Shown here: positions 1 to 8,142 of the stretch, piece after piece
Layout of the letters: each line of letters begins with the position of its first letter
Numbering within the stretch: the first letter of the stretch is position 1
DNA from: Bacillota bacterium
GTDB taxonomy: Bacteria > Bacillota > Clostridia > Lachnospirales > Bianqueaceae
Length of the DNA stretch: 64,000 bases
Direction of reading: 5' to 3'
NCBI GenBank assembly: GCA_017442535.1
Contig: JAFRZL010000020.1
Location: 1 to 64,000 of the forward strand
The notes under the pieces: generated by a model
Database searches by the model: none
Seen by the model: the letters and a program-made list of their open reading frames with translations, nothing else
Told to the model about the DNA's origin: nothing
Translations under genes and position numbers: made by a program

Positions 1-15
1 AGATCAGGGCAAACC

Positions 16-93
16 CTATGCACGTGCATAGCGATCAGGGCAAACCCTATGCACGTGCATAGACACTCGTGGAAAAACTATGCACGTGCATAG
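16..93. repeat. Three palindromes in a 31-bp tandem register
   Basis: A perfect 16-bp palindrome, CTATGCACGTGCATAG, occurs at 16-31, 47-62 and 78-93, exactly 31 bp apart. Between copies one and two the linker reads CGATCAGGGCAAACC, and the same linker precedes copy one as far as the window edge shows. The linker before copy three is diverged while spacing and palindrome are kept. The array probably continues to the left of the window. It lies beyond the terminator of the minus-strand transporter gene. A related degenerate copy is at 24418-24443. The function is unknown; a two-fold symmetric protein site or a repeated hairpin are both possible. Confidence 0.85.
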
Positions 94-114
94 CGCCCAC
101 CGGCAGCACCAATA

Positions 115-149
115 AAAACAGGCAGGAGCCCTCGGTTCCTGCCTGTTTT
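115..149 (-). terminator. Intrinsic terminator of the MFS gene
   Basis: AAAACAGGCAGGA (115-127) pairs with TCCTGCCTGTTTT (137-149) around a 9-nt loop. Read on the minus strand the stem is followed by a T-rich run. It sits just downstream of the transporter stop codon at 174. Confidence 0.85.
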
Positions 150-173
150 AAATTTTCAGTAAATCAGCGAGGA

Positions 174-1586
174 TCAGTCGTCGCCCAGCGCTTCGAGGCC
201 GTGAACATTCTCCACTTTCTTGGCCTTGATGTTTTTAACCTGGGTTGTGAAGACCACGCAGCTCGCGAGGAAGAGGATCGCGGAGTAGATCGGAAGGGCA
301 CGCCATGCCAGCGTGATCCTGAACATCAGGCCGAGAAGGACCGGAGTGATGGTCTGGGCCGACATGCTGGCCGCATAGTAGAAACCGGTGAACTTGCCGA
401 TCTTTTTGCTGGAGCAGAGTTCCACAACCATCGGGAACGAGCAGTTATGCACGAGTGCCATGCCGAAGCCTTTGATGGCCCAGACGGCAAAGAGGAGTGC
501 AGGGAAGGCATGCTCGCCATGTGCGCCGACAGCCCGGCCGGTGGGGGTTACGAAACACATGACGGTGAGGGCCACGACGGTGATCGCCAGGCCGCAGGAA
601 ATGGTCCACTTGCGGCCGATCTTGTCCGCGATCGAACCGGCTGTTGCAAAACCAATGACACTTGCCAAACCTCCGATGATCGTCAGGAGCATCGTGGAGC
701 TGGATGCGGAGTTCAGATAATAGATGACAAAGTTGCCGATATAGGTGCCGATGGCATTATCCGCCATGAACCAGAGGAATTCCGCTCCCAGGATCGCAAG
801 CAGCATCCGCTTGTTCGCGGGAGACATCGGGGCGTCGTCATTGACGGGATTTTCGATGGCAGCCATCTCTTCGCCCAGGGCCATATCGTCCGCGAGCTCT
901 TTGGACAGCTTGTTTTCCTTGATCGTGAAAAAGAGTACGAAGGCACTGATAACCATCAGAATGGACGCGACAATAAAGGGAACCTCGATGATCCAGAGTT
1001 TACGGGCCGAGTCTGCCACATTGATATAGTCGGAGAGCTTCAGGAAGATACCGAGGACTGTGGCGAAAGCACCGCCCAGATAACCCATGATATTGATGAT
1101 ACCATTGGCTTTGGCGCGAAGTGGCTTGGGTGTGATATCAGGCATCAGCGCGACCGCGGGATTGCGGTACATCATCATAAAGATCAAAACGATGGCCATC
1201 ATCACAACCATAGCGCCAACCTTATTTGCATGGAAGAAGAGGGGAATGAAGGGGAACGCCACGGCCGAAACCAGAGTACCGACCAGAATGTAGGGCATAC
1301 GCTTGCCGATCGGCGTCTTTGTCTTGTCGGAGAGAGAACCGAAAATCGGCAGCAGGATCAGAGCCGCCAGATTATCGCAGGCCATGATGATACCTACGAT
1401 CCACTGGACATTCAGGATCTTGTTCGGGTCGCCCGCTTTGAGCTCAGCCGAGGAGATATGATACATCCGTCTGGCAAAGATGTCCGTCAGGAAAGTCGGA
1501 CACCAGGAGTCATAGACTTGCCAGAGGAGTAAAATCCCAAAAAACGCAAAGCCTATCAGAAAGGTCCGTTTGTAATTCAACTTCAT
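174..1586 (-). CDS. MFS transporter of the GPH/sugar-cation symporter type
   Basis: This 470-residue polytopic membrane protein most likely imports a sugar or glycoside with a cation. It begins with a hydrophobic helix (residues about 9-26) and carries a loop-2/3 motif GSLSDKTKTPIGKRMPY near residue 83, which is typical of the glycoside-pentoside-hexuronide and SLC45-like carriers. About twelve hydrophobic segments can be counted, with a charged middle loop near residues 225-255. The start at 1586 has an AAGAAGG ribosome site. The gene is divergent from the sugar-catabolic operon beginning at 1767 and shares its 180-bp intergenic region, so it is probably co-regulated with it and may supply its substrate. 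The exact substrate cannot be told from the sequence. Confidence 0.85.
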   Translation of the reverse strand: MKLNYKRTFLIGFAFFGILLLWQVYDSWCPTFLTDIFARRMYHISSAELKAGDPNKILNVQWIVGIIMACDNLAALILLPIFGSLSDKTKTPIGKRMPYILVGTLVSAVAFPFIPLFFHANKVGAMVVMMAIVLIFMMMYRNPAVALMPDITPKPLRAKANGIINIMGYLGGAFATVLGIFLKLSDYINVADSARKLWIIEVPFIVASILMVISAFVLFFTIKENKLSKELADDMALGEEMAAIENPVNDDAPMSPANKRMLLAILGAEFLWFMADNAIGTYIGNFVIYYLNSASSSTMLLTIIGGLASVIGFATAGSIADKIGRKWTISCGLAITVVALTVMCFVTPTGRAVGAHGEHAFPALLFAVWAIKGFGMALVHNCSFPMVVELCSSKKIGKFTGFYYAASMSAQTITPVLLGLMFRITLAWRALPIYSAILFLASCVVFTTQVKNIKAKKVENVHGLEALGDD

Positions 1587-1611
1587 GGGTTTTACCTTCT
1601 TTCAATAATGT

Positions 1612-1659
1612 TACGCGTACACTATATAGAATCATAGCAAATAATGTCTGATTTGTCAA
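1612..1659 (-). promoter_or_regulatory. Promoter of the MFS gene with possible operator
   Basis: On the minus strand TTGACA (1659-1654) and TATGAT (1636-1631) are separated by 17 bp. Between this promoter and the start codon lies the palindrome TACGCGTA (1612-1619), a plausible operator in the leader. The promoter assignment is good; the operator is a guess. Confidence 0.6.
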
Positions 1660-1705
1660 TAGATAGGGACGATTTTGTGATTTGTCAGAATCTTGTCCGC
1701 GAAGG

Positions 1706-1734
1706 TTGATTTATTGCACCCACTATGATAAAAT
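1706..1734 (+). promoter_or_regulatory. Promoter of the sugar operon
   Basis: TTGATT (1706-1711) and TAAAAT (1729-1734) are 17 bp apart, with the first gene starting 33 bp downstream of the -10 box. It diverges from the MFS promoter. Confidence 0.55.
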
Positions 1735-1766
1735 GATAACTAACGATAATAAAGGGAGGTGTGACG

Positions 1767-2657
1767 ATGTTTTTCAATATACCCGAGACGAAAAAGAAAC
1801 GTGTGATTATCAATACGGATGCTAAGAATGAAGTCGATGACCAGTATGCGATCGTGCATGCGCTGCTGACGGAATCCTTTGATCTGAGGGGGCTGATCGC
1901 GGCTCATTTCGGTTCCAAGAAGTCCCCGCATTCCATGCAGGACAGTTATGACGAGATCATGCTTCTGCTGCAGCTGATGGACAAACAGGGGACGGTCCGT
2001 GTGGAGAAGGGCGCCCTGACGCCGATTCCCGATGAATCGACACCGGTGGATTCGGCCGGTGCCAGACTGATTATCGAAGAAGCCCTGAGGGAAGACGACC
2101 GGAGGCCGCTGTATATCGCTTTTCTGGGGCCTTTGACCGATATGGCTTCCGCCCTGCTGCTAGAGCCTTCCATTGCCGAACGTGATATTAAAGTGGTCTG
2201 GATCGGCGGTGGTGCCTGGCCTTCCGGCAATTCCGAGTATAATCTGCATAATGACATCAAGGCAGCCAATGTCGTGATGCGTTCTTCCGTGGAAGTATGG
2301 CAGATCCCTCAAAACGTTTACCGGATGATGCCTGTTTCTTTCGCTGAGCTGACACGTAAAGTCAGGCCATGCGGTGAAGTCGGGCGCTATCTGGTGGATA
2401 ATCTGATCGAATTCAACAATATGGCTCCCGCAAGGCCCGTTGAATTCCGGGTGCTGGGAGATTCTCCGGCCATCGGTGTGATGATGAATGATAACTGCGG
2501 CCGCTGGAACTACAAGCCCGCACCGGAATTTGAGGATGGTATGCATTATATACACAATGGCAAGAACCGTCCGATCCGGGTCTACGAAAATATCGACAAC
2601 CGGTTTATTCTGGAGGATTTTTACGCGAAGCTGCAGGACTTCGCTGAAAACAAATGA
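1767..2657 (+). CDS. Nucleoside-hydrolase-like N-glycosidase
   Basis: This 296-residue protein belongs to the inosine-uridine preferring nucleoside hydrolase superfamily, Ca-dependent enzymes that split the bond between ribose and a base. The family's N-terminal Asp cluster is seen as NTDAKNEVDDQYA (about residues 18-30), and the later metal/ribose site as NLHNDIKAAN (about 164-173). An in-frame GTG at 1761 directly abuts the AAAGGGAGGT ribosome site, leaving no spacing, whereas ATG 1767 has 6 nt, so I use the ATG. It is the first gene of a sugar operon with two isomerase-type enzymes, transketolase, kinase and transporter. It may therefore release a pentose, or an unusual sugar from another glycoside, for that pathway. 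The substrate is not determined. Confidence 0.8.
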   Translation: MFFNIPETKKKRVIINTDAKNEVDDQYAIVHALLTESFDLRGLIAAHFGSKKSPHSMQDSYDEIMLLLQLMDKQGTVRVEKGALTPIPDESTPVDSAGARLIIEEALREDDRRPLYIAFLGPLTDMASALLLEPSIAERDIKVVWIGGGAWPSGNSEYNLHNDIKAANVVMRSSVEVWQIPQNVYRMMPVSFAELTRKVRPCGEVGRYLVDNLIEFNNMAPARPVEFRVLGDSPAIGVMMNDNCGRWNYKPAPEFEDGMHYIHNGKNRPIRVYENIDNRFILEDFYAKLQDFAENK

Positions 2658-2677
2658 TTTTTTAAGGAGGTTTTGAG

Positions 2678-3463
2678 ATGCAGTTCGGTATTTGCAGTAC
2701 GATTGACCGGATGAAGGACGTTAAGGACCTGGGATTTGATTATCTGGAGATGAGTGTGAATAAGCTCGCGGCGATGACGGAGGATGAATTCCTCCGCGTC
2801 CAGGTGACTGCGAGAGAGGTGGGGCTGCCCACGCCCACGTTTAATGGGCTGATTCCCGGCAGCATTCCGCTTCTGGGCGAGAAAGCCGATCGCGAGCAGC
2901 TGGAGAAATATCTTCATCACGCCTATGGACGTCTGGCTAAGCTCGGCGCGGAAGTAGCGGTTTTCGGCAGCAGCGGTGCGAGAATGCGTCCCGCGGGTCT
3001 GAGTTATCAGGATGCCTGGAGACAGCTTGTCGAGGCAACCAAGGTGATCGGCGGCATTGCCGAGAAGTACGGCATTATCATTGTGATTGAACCGCTGCAG
3101 CGCCGCGAATGCAATATGGTGAATTCCATGGGAGAGGGCGCGAGCCTGCAGGCCATGGTCAATCTGGACAATGTGCAGCTGCTGACTGACTTTTATCATG
3201 TGGTGAGCGATAATGAGCCGATGGCGGATGTCAACCGGATCGGTGAATTCACCCACGTGCACATCGCAGCCCGCCATCAGCGCCGTTATCCGCTGCCCGG
3301 CCAGCCGGACGATTATCTGCAGTATTTTGCAAGGCTTAAGAGTATCGGTTATGATAATCGCATTACGATCGAAGCAAAGGCGGATGATTTTATGCTGGAG
3401 GGTGCGCTCAGCCTTCGCTATCTGAAGACGCTGTGGGAGAAAGCGGACCCCGCCGCGTTATAA
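2678..3463 (+). CDS. Sugar phosphate isomerase/epimerase-type TIM barrel
   Basis: This 261-residue protein fits the xylose-isomerase-like TIM barrel family (AP endonuclease 2 fold), which covers sugar isomerases, epimerases and dehydratases using a divalent metal. The expected metal-binding positions can be seen in strand order: Glu in VIEPL (about residue 149), Asp/His in LTDFYHVV (about 171-177), His in THVHIAA and Glu in ITIEAK (about 230). The start has AAGGAGG at 2664-2670 with 7 nt spacing. It lies 20 bp after the nucleoside-hydrolase-like gene and 24 bp before an L-fucose-isomerase-like gene. It could catalyse an aldose-ketose or epimerase step; D-apiose isomerase is one member of this broad family, but sequence alone cannot decide. 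Confidence 0.8.
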   Translation: MQFGICSTIDRMKDVKDLGFDYLEMSVNKLAAMTEDEFLRVQVTAREVGLPTPTFNGLIPGSIPLLGEKADREQLEKYLHHAYGRLAKLGAEVAVFGSSGARMRPAGLSYQDAWRQLVEATKVIGGIAEKYGIIIVIEPLQRRECNMVNSMGEGASLQAMVNLDNVQLLTDFYHVVSDNEPMADVNRIGEFTHVHIAARHQRRYPLPGQPDDYLQYFARLKSIGYDNRITIEAKADDFMLEGALSLRYLKTLWEKADPAAL

Positions 3464-3487
3464 TATCTTTGATAAGGAGAAAGTATC

Positions 3488-4888
3488 ATGAAAAGAATAG
3501 TACTGGGATTTGCTCCGACCAGGCGCAGCATTTTCAGCGCGCCCGACGCGGTCAAGTATGCCAATCTGACCAGAGAGAAGCTTCGTGAACTCGGCGTGGA
3601 GTTTGTGGATATCGATGATATCAATGCCGAGGGGCTGCTGTATAATGAAGAAGACCGGCTGAGGGTGCTGGATAAGTTCCGCGAGGCCGGTGTGGACGGG
3701 CTTTTCCTGCCGCACTGCAATTTCGGCACCGAGTATATCGTGGCGAGACTGGCGAAAGATCTGGACGTACCGGTGTTGCTGTGGGGACCGCTTGACGAGC
3801 GTCCCGAGCCGGATGGCAGGCGCCTGCGCGATACGCAGTGCGGACTTTTTGCGACAGGCAAGGTGCTGAGGCGCTTCGGCGTACCGTTCACGTATCTGAC
3901 GAACTGCCGCTTAAGCGACCCCGTTTTCGAGCGGGGTGTCAAGGACTTCCTGGCTGTCTGCAACGTGGTCAGGACTTTCCGACATATCAGGATCCTGCAG
4001 ATCGGCCCCCGTCCCTATGACTTCTGGTCCACCATGTGCAATGAGGGCGAGCTGCTGGAGCGTTTTAACGTACAGCTGGCTCCGATTCCTCTGCCGGAAC
4101 TGACCGAGGAAGTGCGTAAGGCAATCGAGGAGGGCACCGAAGTTCAGCAGACCATGGACTACTGCCGTGCCAACATGGACATCAATGTGAATGAAAAGCA
4201 GCTTACCAACGTGGCAGGCCTTGCCGTTGCGATGGAGAGACTGATCAGGAAATATCACTGCAATGCCGGTGCGATCCAGTGCTGGAACGCACTTCAGAGC
4301 GAACTCGGCATTATGCCCTGTGCGGCCAATGCGCTGCTGAATGATAAGGGTATTCCGATCGTCTGCGAAACCGATATCCACGGAGCGATCACCGCACTGA
4401 TGGTCGAGGCCGCGACGCTCGATGAGACCCGCAGCTTCTTCGCCGACTGGACGATCCGTCATCCCGACATCGAAAACGGCGAGCTGCTGCAGCACTGTGG
4501 TCCCTGGCCTCTGTCGGTGGCCGGCTGCAAGCCCTGCATCACCTATCCGCTTGCCTTTGATTATCCCGGCGCCATCACGGCTGAGGCCAAGCACGGCGAT
4601 CTGACACTGGCCAGGTTCGACGGGGACAACGGCGAATACTCTCTGTTGCTCGGCAATGCCAGGGGCGTGGACGGCCCCAAGGGGATGGGCACCTATCTGT
4701 GGATCGAGGTCGAGAATATCAAACGCCTCGAGGCCAAAGTCGTGGAAGGCCCGTATATTCATCACTGTGTCGGCATCCATAAGAATGTCGTGCCGGTACT
4801 GTATGAAGCCTGCAAGTACATCGGAATCAAGCCGGACCTGTATGATCCGGTCGAAGAAGATGTCAAGGCCTATCTGAGAGGTGAATAA
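3488..4888 (+). CDS. L-fucose/L-arabinose isomerase superfamily protein
   Basis: This 466-residue protein resembles the L-fucose isomerase-like superfamily, Mn-dependent enzymes that interconvert aldoses and ketoses. The N-terminal half is an alternating Rossmann-like region ending in LLWGPLDERPEPDG. The metal-site signature CETDIHGA (about residues 297-304) and a C-terminal IHHCVGIH segment supply candidate Glu, Asp and His ligands. The length is shorter than E. coli FucI (about 590 residues) and closer to the compact family members. It has its own AAGGAG ribosome site and is placed between a TIM-barrel isomerase and the split transketolase. The operon thus carries two different isomerase folds, suggesting either two sequential rearrangements or two substrates. 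Confidence 0.8.
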   Translation: MKRIVLGFAPTRRSIFSAPDAVKYANLTREKLRELGVEFVDIDDINAEGLLYNEEDRLRVLDKFREAGVDGLFLPHCNFGTEYIVARLAKDLDVPVLLWGPLDERPEPDGRRLRDTQCGLFATGKVLRRFGVPFTYLTNCRLSDPVFERGVKDFLAVCNVVRTFRHIRILQIGPRPYDFWSTMCNEGELLERFNVQLAPIPLPELTEEVRKAIEEGTEVQQTMDYCRANMDINVNEKQLTNVAGLAVAMERLIRKYHCNAGAIQCWNALQSELGIMPCAANALLNDKGIPIVCETDIHGAITALMVEAATLDETRSFFADWTIRHPDIENGELLQHCGPWPLSVAGCKPCITYPLAFDYPGAITAEAKHGDLTLARFDGDNGEYSLLLGNARGVDGPKGMGTYLWIEVENIKRLEAKVVEGPYIHHCVGIHKNVVPVLYEACKYIGIKPDLYDPVEEDVKAYLRGE

Positions 4889-4893
4889 ATCCG

Positions 4894-5730
4894 ATGATGA
4901 ATCTGACTGAAAAAGCATATCAGATCCGGCAGGACGTGCTGGATCTGATATACCGCGGAAAAGCGGGGCATATCGGGGGCGATTTCAGTGTCTGCGATAT
5001 TCTGGTCACGCTGTACTACCGCATCATGAATGTCGGACCGGACAAGACGGAAGACCCTGATCGCGACCGTTTTATCCTGAGTAAAGGGCATTCGGTCGAA
5101 TCCCTGTACTGCATCCTGGCTGACCGGGGATTCTTTCCCAAGGAGGAGCTGCTCGGCTATTCGCAGTTCGGCAGTAAGTTCATCGGTCATCCGAATAATA
5201 AAATCAATGGAATTGAGATGAATTCGGGATCGCTGGGCCATGGCCTTCCGGTTGCGGTCGGCATGGCACTTGCCGGCAAGATGGATGGACGTGCCTACCG
5301 CGTTTATACGGTGATGGGGGATGGAGAACTGGCGGAAGGCTCCGTCTGGGAAGGCGCAATGGCAGCTTCGCATTATCATCTGGATAATCTGACAGCGGTG
5401 GTGGACCGCAACCGTCTGCAGATCAGCGGCAGTACGGAGGACGTTATGCATCACGACGATCTGGCGGCCAGATTTGAGGCTTTCGGCTGGAATGTGATCC
5501 ACGCGCCGGGCAATGATCCGGACGCGCTGACAGCGGCTTTCCTGGAAGCGGCCGAGACCAAGGGGCTCCCAACTGTTATCATCGCCAACACAGTCAAGGG
5601 ATGCGGCGTTTCTTTCATGGAAGACAAGGCGGTCTGGCATCATAAAGTACCGAACGAGCAGGAATATGAACAGGCCCGCCGGGAACTGGAAGAAAGGAGG
5701 GCATTTATTCATGGCATCGATTGCGAATAA
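4894..5730 (+). CDS. Transketolase, N-terminal (ThDP-binding) subunit
   Basis: This 278-residue protein is the first half of transketolase made as a separate chain. The thiamine-diphosphate pyrophosphate-binding motif is present as GDGELAEGSVWEGAM followed by the conserved Asn in AVVDRNRLQ (about residues 141-174). The N-terminal GHIGGDFSVCDIL and LSKGHSVESLY blocks bind cofactor and substrate. Separate N and C halves are common in Clostridia and archaea, and also form the apulose-4-phosphate transketolase (AptA/AptB). The last 20 bp overlap the start of the C-terminal subunit gene, so the two are probably coupled in translation. Inside the operon it would cleave a two- or three-carbon unit from a phosphorylated ketose. 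Confidence 0.92.
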   Translation: MMNLTEKAYQIRQDVLDLIYRGKAGHIGGDFSVCDILVTLYYRIMNVGPDKTEDPDRDRFILSKGHSVESLYCILADRGFFPKEELLGYSQFGSKFIGHPNNKINGIEMNSGSLGHGLPVAVGMALAGKMDGRAYRVYTVMGDGELAEGSVWEGAMAASHYHLDNLTAVVDRNRLQISGSTEDVMHHDDLAARFEAFGWNVIHAPGNDPDALTAAFLEAAETKGLPTVIIANTVKGCGVSFMEDKAVWHHKVPNEQEYEQARRELEERRAFIHGIDCE

Positions 5731-6649
5731 ACAGGTGATCTGCGAAGTGCTGCAGGAGCATGCTGCGTCCGACCGTGATATTATTGTCCTCTGCAGTGAT
5801 TCCAGAGGATCAGCTTCCATGACACCCTTCTTCGAACAGTTTCCGGAGCAGAGTGTGGAGACCGGTATTGCCGAGCAGAATCTGGTTTCAATTGCCGCAG
5901 GGCTTGCCGCGTGCGGCAAAAAGCCCTATGTTGCTTCGCCGGCATGCTTCCTTTCGACCCGCAGTATGGAGCAGGTGAAGGTGGATGTGGCTTATTCTCA
6001 CACCAATGTCAAGCTGGTCGGTGTTTCCGGCGGCGTGAGTTACGGGGCACTTGGCATGACGCATCATTCCGCGCAGGATATCGCGACTATGGGTTCGATT
6101 CCGGGTATGCGGGTATATCTGCCGAGCGACCGTCATCAGACCCGTAAGCTGATGGAGGCGCTGCTGCAGGACCGCGAGCCGGCCTATATCCGTACCGGCC
6201 GCAATGCGGTGGAGGATGTCTATACCGAGGATCATGTGCCTTTTGAGATGAATAAAGCGACGGTACTGGCCGAAGGGACGGATCTGACCATCATAGCATG
6301 CGGTGAAATGGTCGCTGCCGCGAAACGCGGTGCTGAACTGCTTGCGGAACAGGGCATTCACGCGCGAGTGCTGGATATGTATTGTGTGAAACCTTTGGAT
6401 ACAGAAGCCGTGATCCGCGCGGCACGCGAGACGGGGGCGATCCTCACCATTGAAGAGCATGGCCCGATCGGCGGTCTGGCGGGAATGGTTGCCCAGACAG
6501 CAGCGGCCGCCTGCCCGGTCAGAATCGCTTCGATGAGCTTGCCGGATGCTCCCTGCGTAGCGGGCAAGTCCAAGGAGATTTTTGCCTATTACGGGCTGAC
6601 GGCCGAAGGAATCGTTACACGTGCCCGTCAGCTGCTGGAGCGTTTCTAA
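5711..6649 (+). CDS. Transketolase, C-terminal subunit
   Basis: This 312-residue protein contains the pyrimidine-binding domain, with the catalytic Glu in ETGIAEQNLVSIAAGLA (about residues 47-63), and the C-terminal transketolase domain. It completes the preceding N-terminal subunit. ATG 5711 is preferred over an upstream in-frame ATG at 5666 because AAAGGAGG ends at 5700, giving a 10-nt spacing, and because the protein then starts at the usual point of the family. The gene overlaps the N-terminal subunit by 20 bp, which favours equal production of the two chains. The following kinase gene begins 19 bp downstream with its own ribosome site. Confidence 0.92.
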   Translation: MASIANKQVICEVLQEHAASDRDIIVLCSDSRGSASMTPFFEQFPEQSVETGIAEQNLVSIAAGLAACGKKPYVASPACFLSTRSMEQVKVDVAYSHTNVKLVGVSGGVSYGALGMTHHSAQDIATMGSIPGMRVYLPSDRHQTRKLMEALLQDREPAYIRTGRNAVEDVYTEDHVPFEMNKATVLAEGTDLTIIACGEMVAAAKRGAELLAEQGIHARVLDMYCVKPLDTEAVIRAARETGAILTIEEHGPIGGLAGMVAQTAAAACPVRIASMSLPDAPCVAGKSKEIFAYYGLTAEGIVTRARQLLERF

Positions 6650-6668
6650 ACAGGAGAGGAGCAGAGCT

Positions 6669-8141
6669 ATGCGATATATCATCGCGATAGACCAGAGTAC
6701 ACAGGGCACCAAAGCGATGCTGCTCGACGAGGCAGGGTGCCGCGGGACTGTTGTACAGCGTCCGCACAGGCAGATCATCCTGCCGAACGGTTTCGTAGAG
6801 CATGATCCCGAGGAGATTTATGCCAATGTATGCGGCGTGGCCGGCGATCTGCTCGGGCAGACGGGAATCGATCCGGCCGATATCGCCGGCATCGGTATCA
6901 GCAATCAGCGTGAAACGACGGTCGCCTGGGACCGTGTTACGGGCCGTTCTTTTGGCAATGCCGTGGTGTGGCAGTGTGCCAGAGGAAAAGCGATCTGCGA
7001 TGATCTGGAGGCACGCGGCGCGGCTGAGATGATCCGCACGCGCACGGGGCTGCGGCTTTCACCATATTTCAGCGCGGCCAAAGCCGCCTGGATTCTGCAG
7101 AACCGTGAGGACGCCCGGCAGGCTGCCCGGGAAGGGCGTTTTGCCGCGGGCACGGTGGACAGCTACCTCGTCTACCGGCTGACCGGCGGAAAATCCTTTA
7201 AGACGGATGTTTCGAATGCTTCCCGCATGCAGCTGATGGATCTCCGGACGCTTAGCTGGGATCCCGAAATCTGTGCGCTTTTCGGCATGGATCCTTCCAT
7301 GCTGCCGGAGATCTGCGATTCGGACGCACTCTACGGATATACGGATTTTGAAGGGGTTTTGCCGCAGCCCGTTCCGATCCACGGTGTCATGGGCGATTCG
7401 CACGCGTCTTTATTCGGACACGGCTGCCGGCGGCCAGGGCAGATGAAGTCTTCCTACGGTACAGGTTCGTCGATCATGATGAATATCGGAAATGCTCCGG
7501 TGCTCAGCGAAAACGGCCTGGTGACCTCTCTTGCCTGGCGCATCGGCGGCGAGACCAATTATGTGCTGGAAGGCAATATCAATTATTCCGGCGCGGTGAT
7601 GACCTGGGTCATACAGGATCTGGGGCTGCTCGATAAGGCTTCCGATGCGGATGCACTGATCGAGAAGGCCGAGCCGGCGGATACGACCTATATCGTTCCG
7701 GCTTTTTCAGGCATGGGGGCACCCTACTGGGCCAGCGATGCCAAAGCCATGATCTATGGCATGAGCCGCAATACCGGCCGTGCCGAGCTGGTCAAGGCAG
7801 TGGACGAGTGCATTGCTTATCAGGTGACGGATATCGTCCGGATCATGTCACAGGAGTCCGGCGCTCCCCTGTCAGAGGTGCGTGCAGACGGCGGCGGCAG
7901 CAAGGGACGCTTTCTGATGCAGTTCCAGAGCGATACTCTTGGCATACCAGTCTATGCATCCGACAATGAAGAGCTCTCCGGCACGGGAGCCGGCTGGGCC
8001 GCGGGCCTCGGACTTGGCTTATATGATGAAAGCATTTTCGGACGGAGCCATTATCAGGCCTATCAGCCTCACATGTCAGCGGAATTACAGAAACAAAAAT
8101 ATGACGGCTGGAAGGATGCCGTCAGAAGGGTATTGATGTAA
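6669..8141 (+). CDS. FGGY-family carbohydrate kinase
   Basis: This 490-residue ATP-dependent kinase is of normal length for the FGGY family (glycerol, xylulose, ribulose and erythritol kinases). The N-terminal phosphate-binding motif IDQSTQGTKAML, the glycerol-kinase-like stretch GISNQRETTVAWD, the candidate catalytic Asp in GVMGDSHASLFGHG and the SSYGTGSS motif are all visible. ATG 6669 is chosen because AGGAGAGGAG lies just upstream; the longer upstream reading has no family similarity. Resemblance is closest to glycerol kinase-like members, but the operon (isomerases, split transketolase) argues for a ketose such as apulose, xylulose or another branched or rare sugar. The MFS gene follows after one base. 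Confidence 0.88.
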   Translation: MRYIIAIDQSTQGTKAMLLDEAGCRGTVVQRPHRQIILPNGFVEHDPEEIYANVCGVAGDLLGQTGIDPADIAGIGISNQRETTVAWDRVTGRSFGNAVVWQCARGKAICDDLEARGAAEMIRTRTGLRLSPYFSAAKAAWILQNREDARQAAREGRFAAGTVDSYLVYRLTGGKSFKTDVSNASRMQLMDLRTLSWDPEICALFGMDPSMLPEICDSDALYGYTDFEGVLPQPVPIHGVMGDSHASLFGHGCRRPGQMKSSYGTGSSIMMNIGNAPVLSENGLVTSLAWRIGGETNYVLEGNINYSGAVMTWVIQDLGLLDKASDADALIEKAEPADTTYIVPAFSGMGAPYWASDAKAMIYGMSRNTGRAELVKAVDECIAYQVTDIVRIMSQESGAPLSEVRADGGGSKGRFLMQFQSDTLGIPVYASDNEELSGTGAGWAAGLGLGLYDESIFGRSHYQAYQPHMSAELQKQKYDGWKDAVRRVLM

Positions 8142-8142
8142 A

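Noticed and set aside
1..93. The left-edge array as a CRISPR array
   Set aside because: The 31-bp unit includes both palindrome and linker, the linker is repeated rather than unique, and no cas gene is near.
16..93. Canonical parS sites
   Set aside because: The palindrome shares the CACGTG core and 16-bp length with parS, but the flanking TGTTT/AAACA bases of parS are absent. Kept only as a hypothesis.
69..1532. A 487-codon open frame on the plus strand opposite the MFS gene
   Set aside because: Its translation is low in hydrophobic residues, very rich in His, Asp and Glu, and has no recognisable domain, while the minus strand encodes a clear transporter. It is an antisense shadow.
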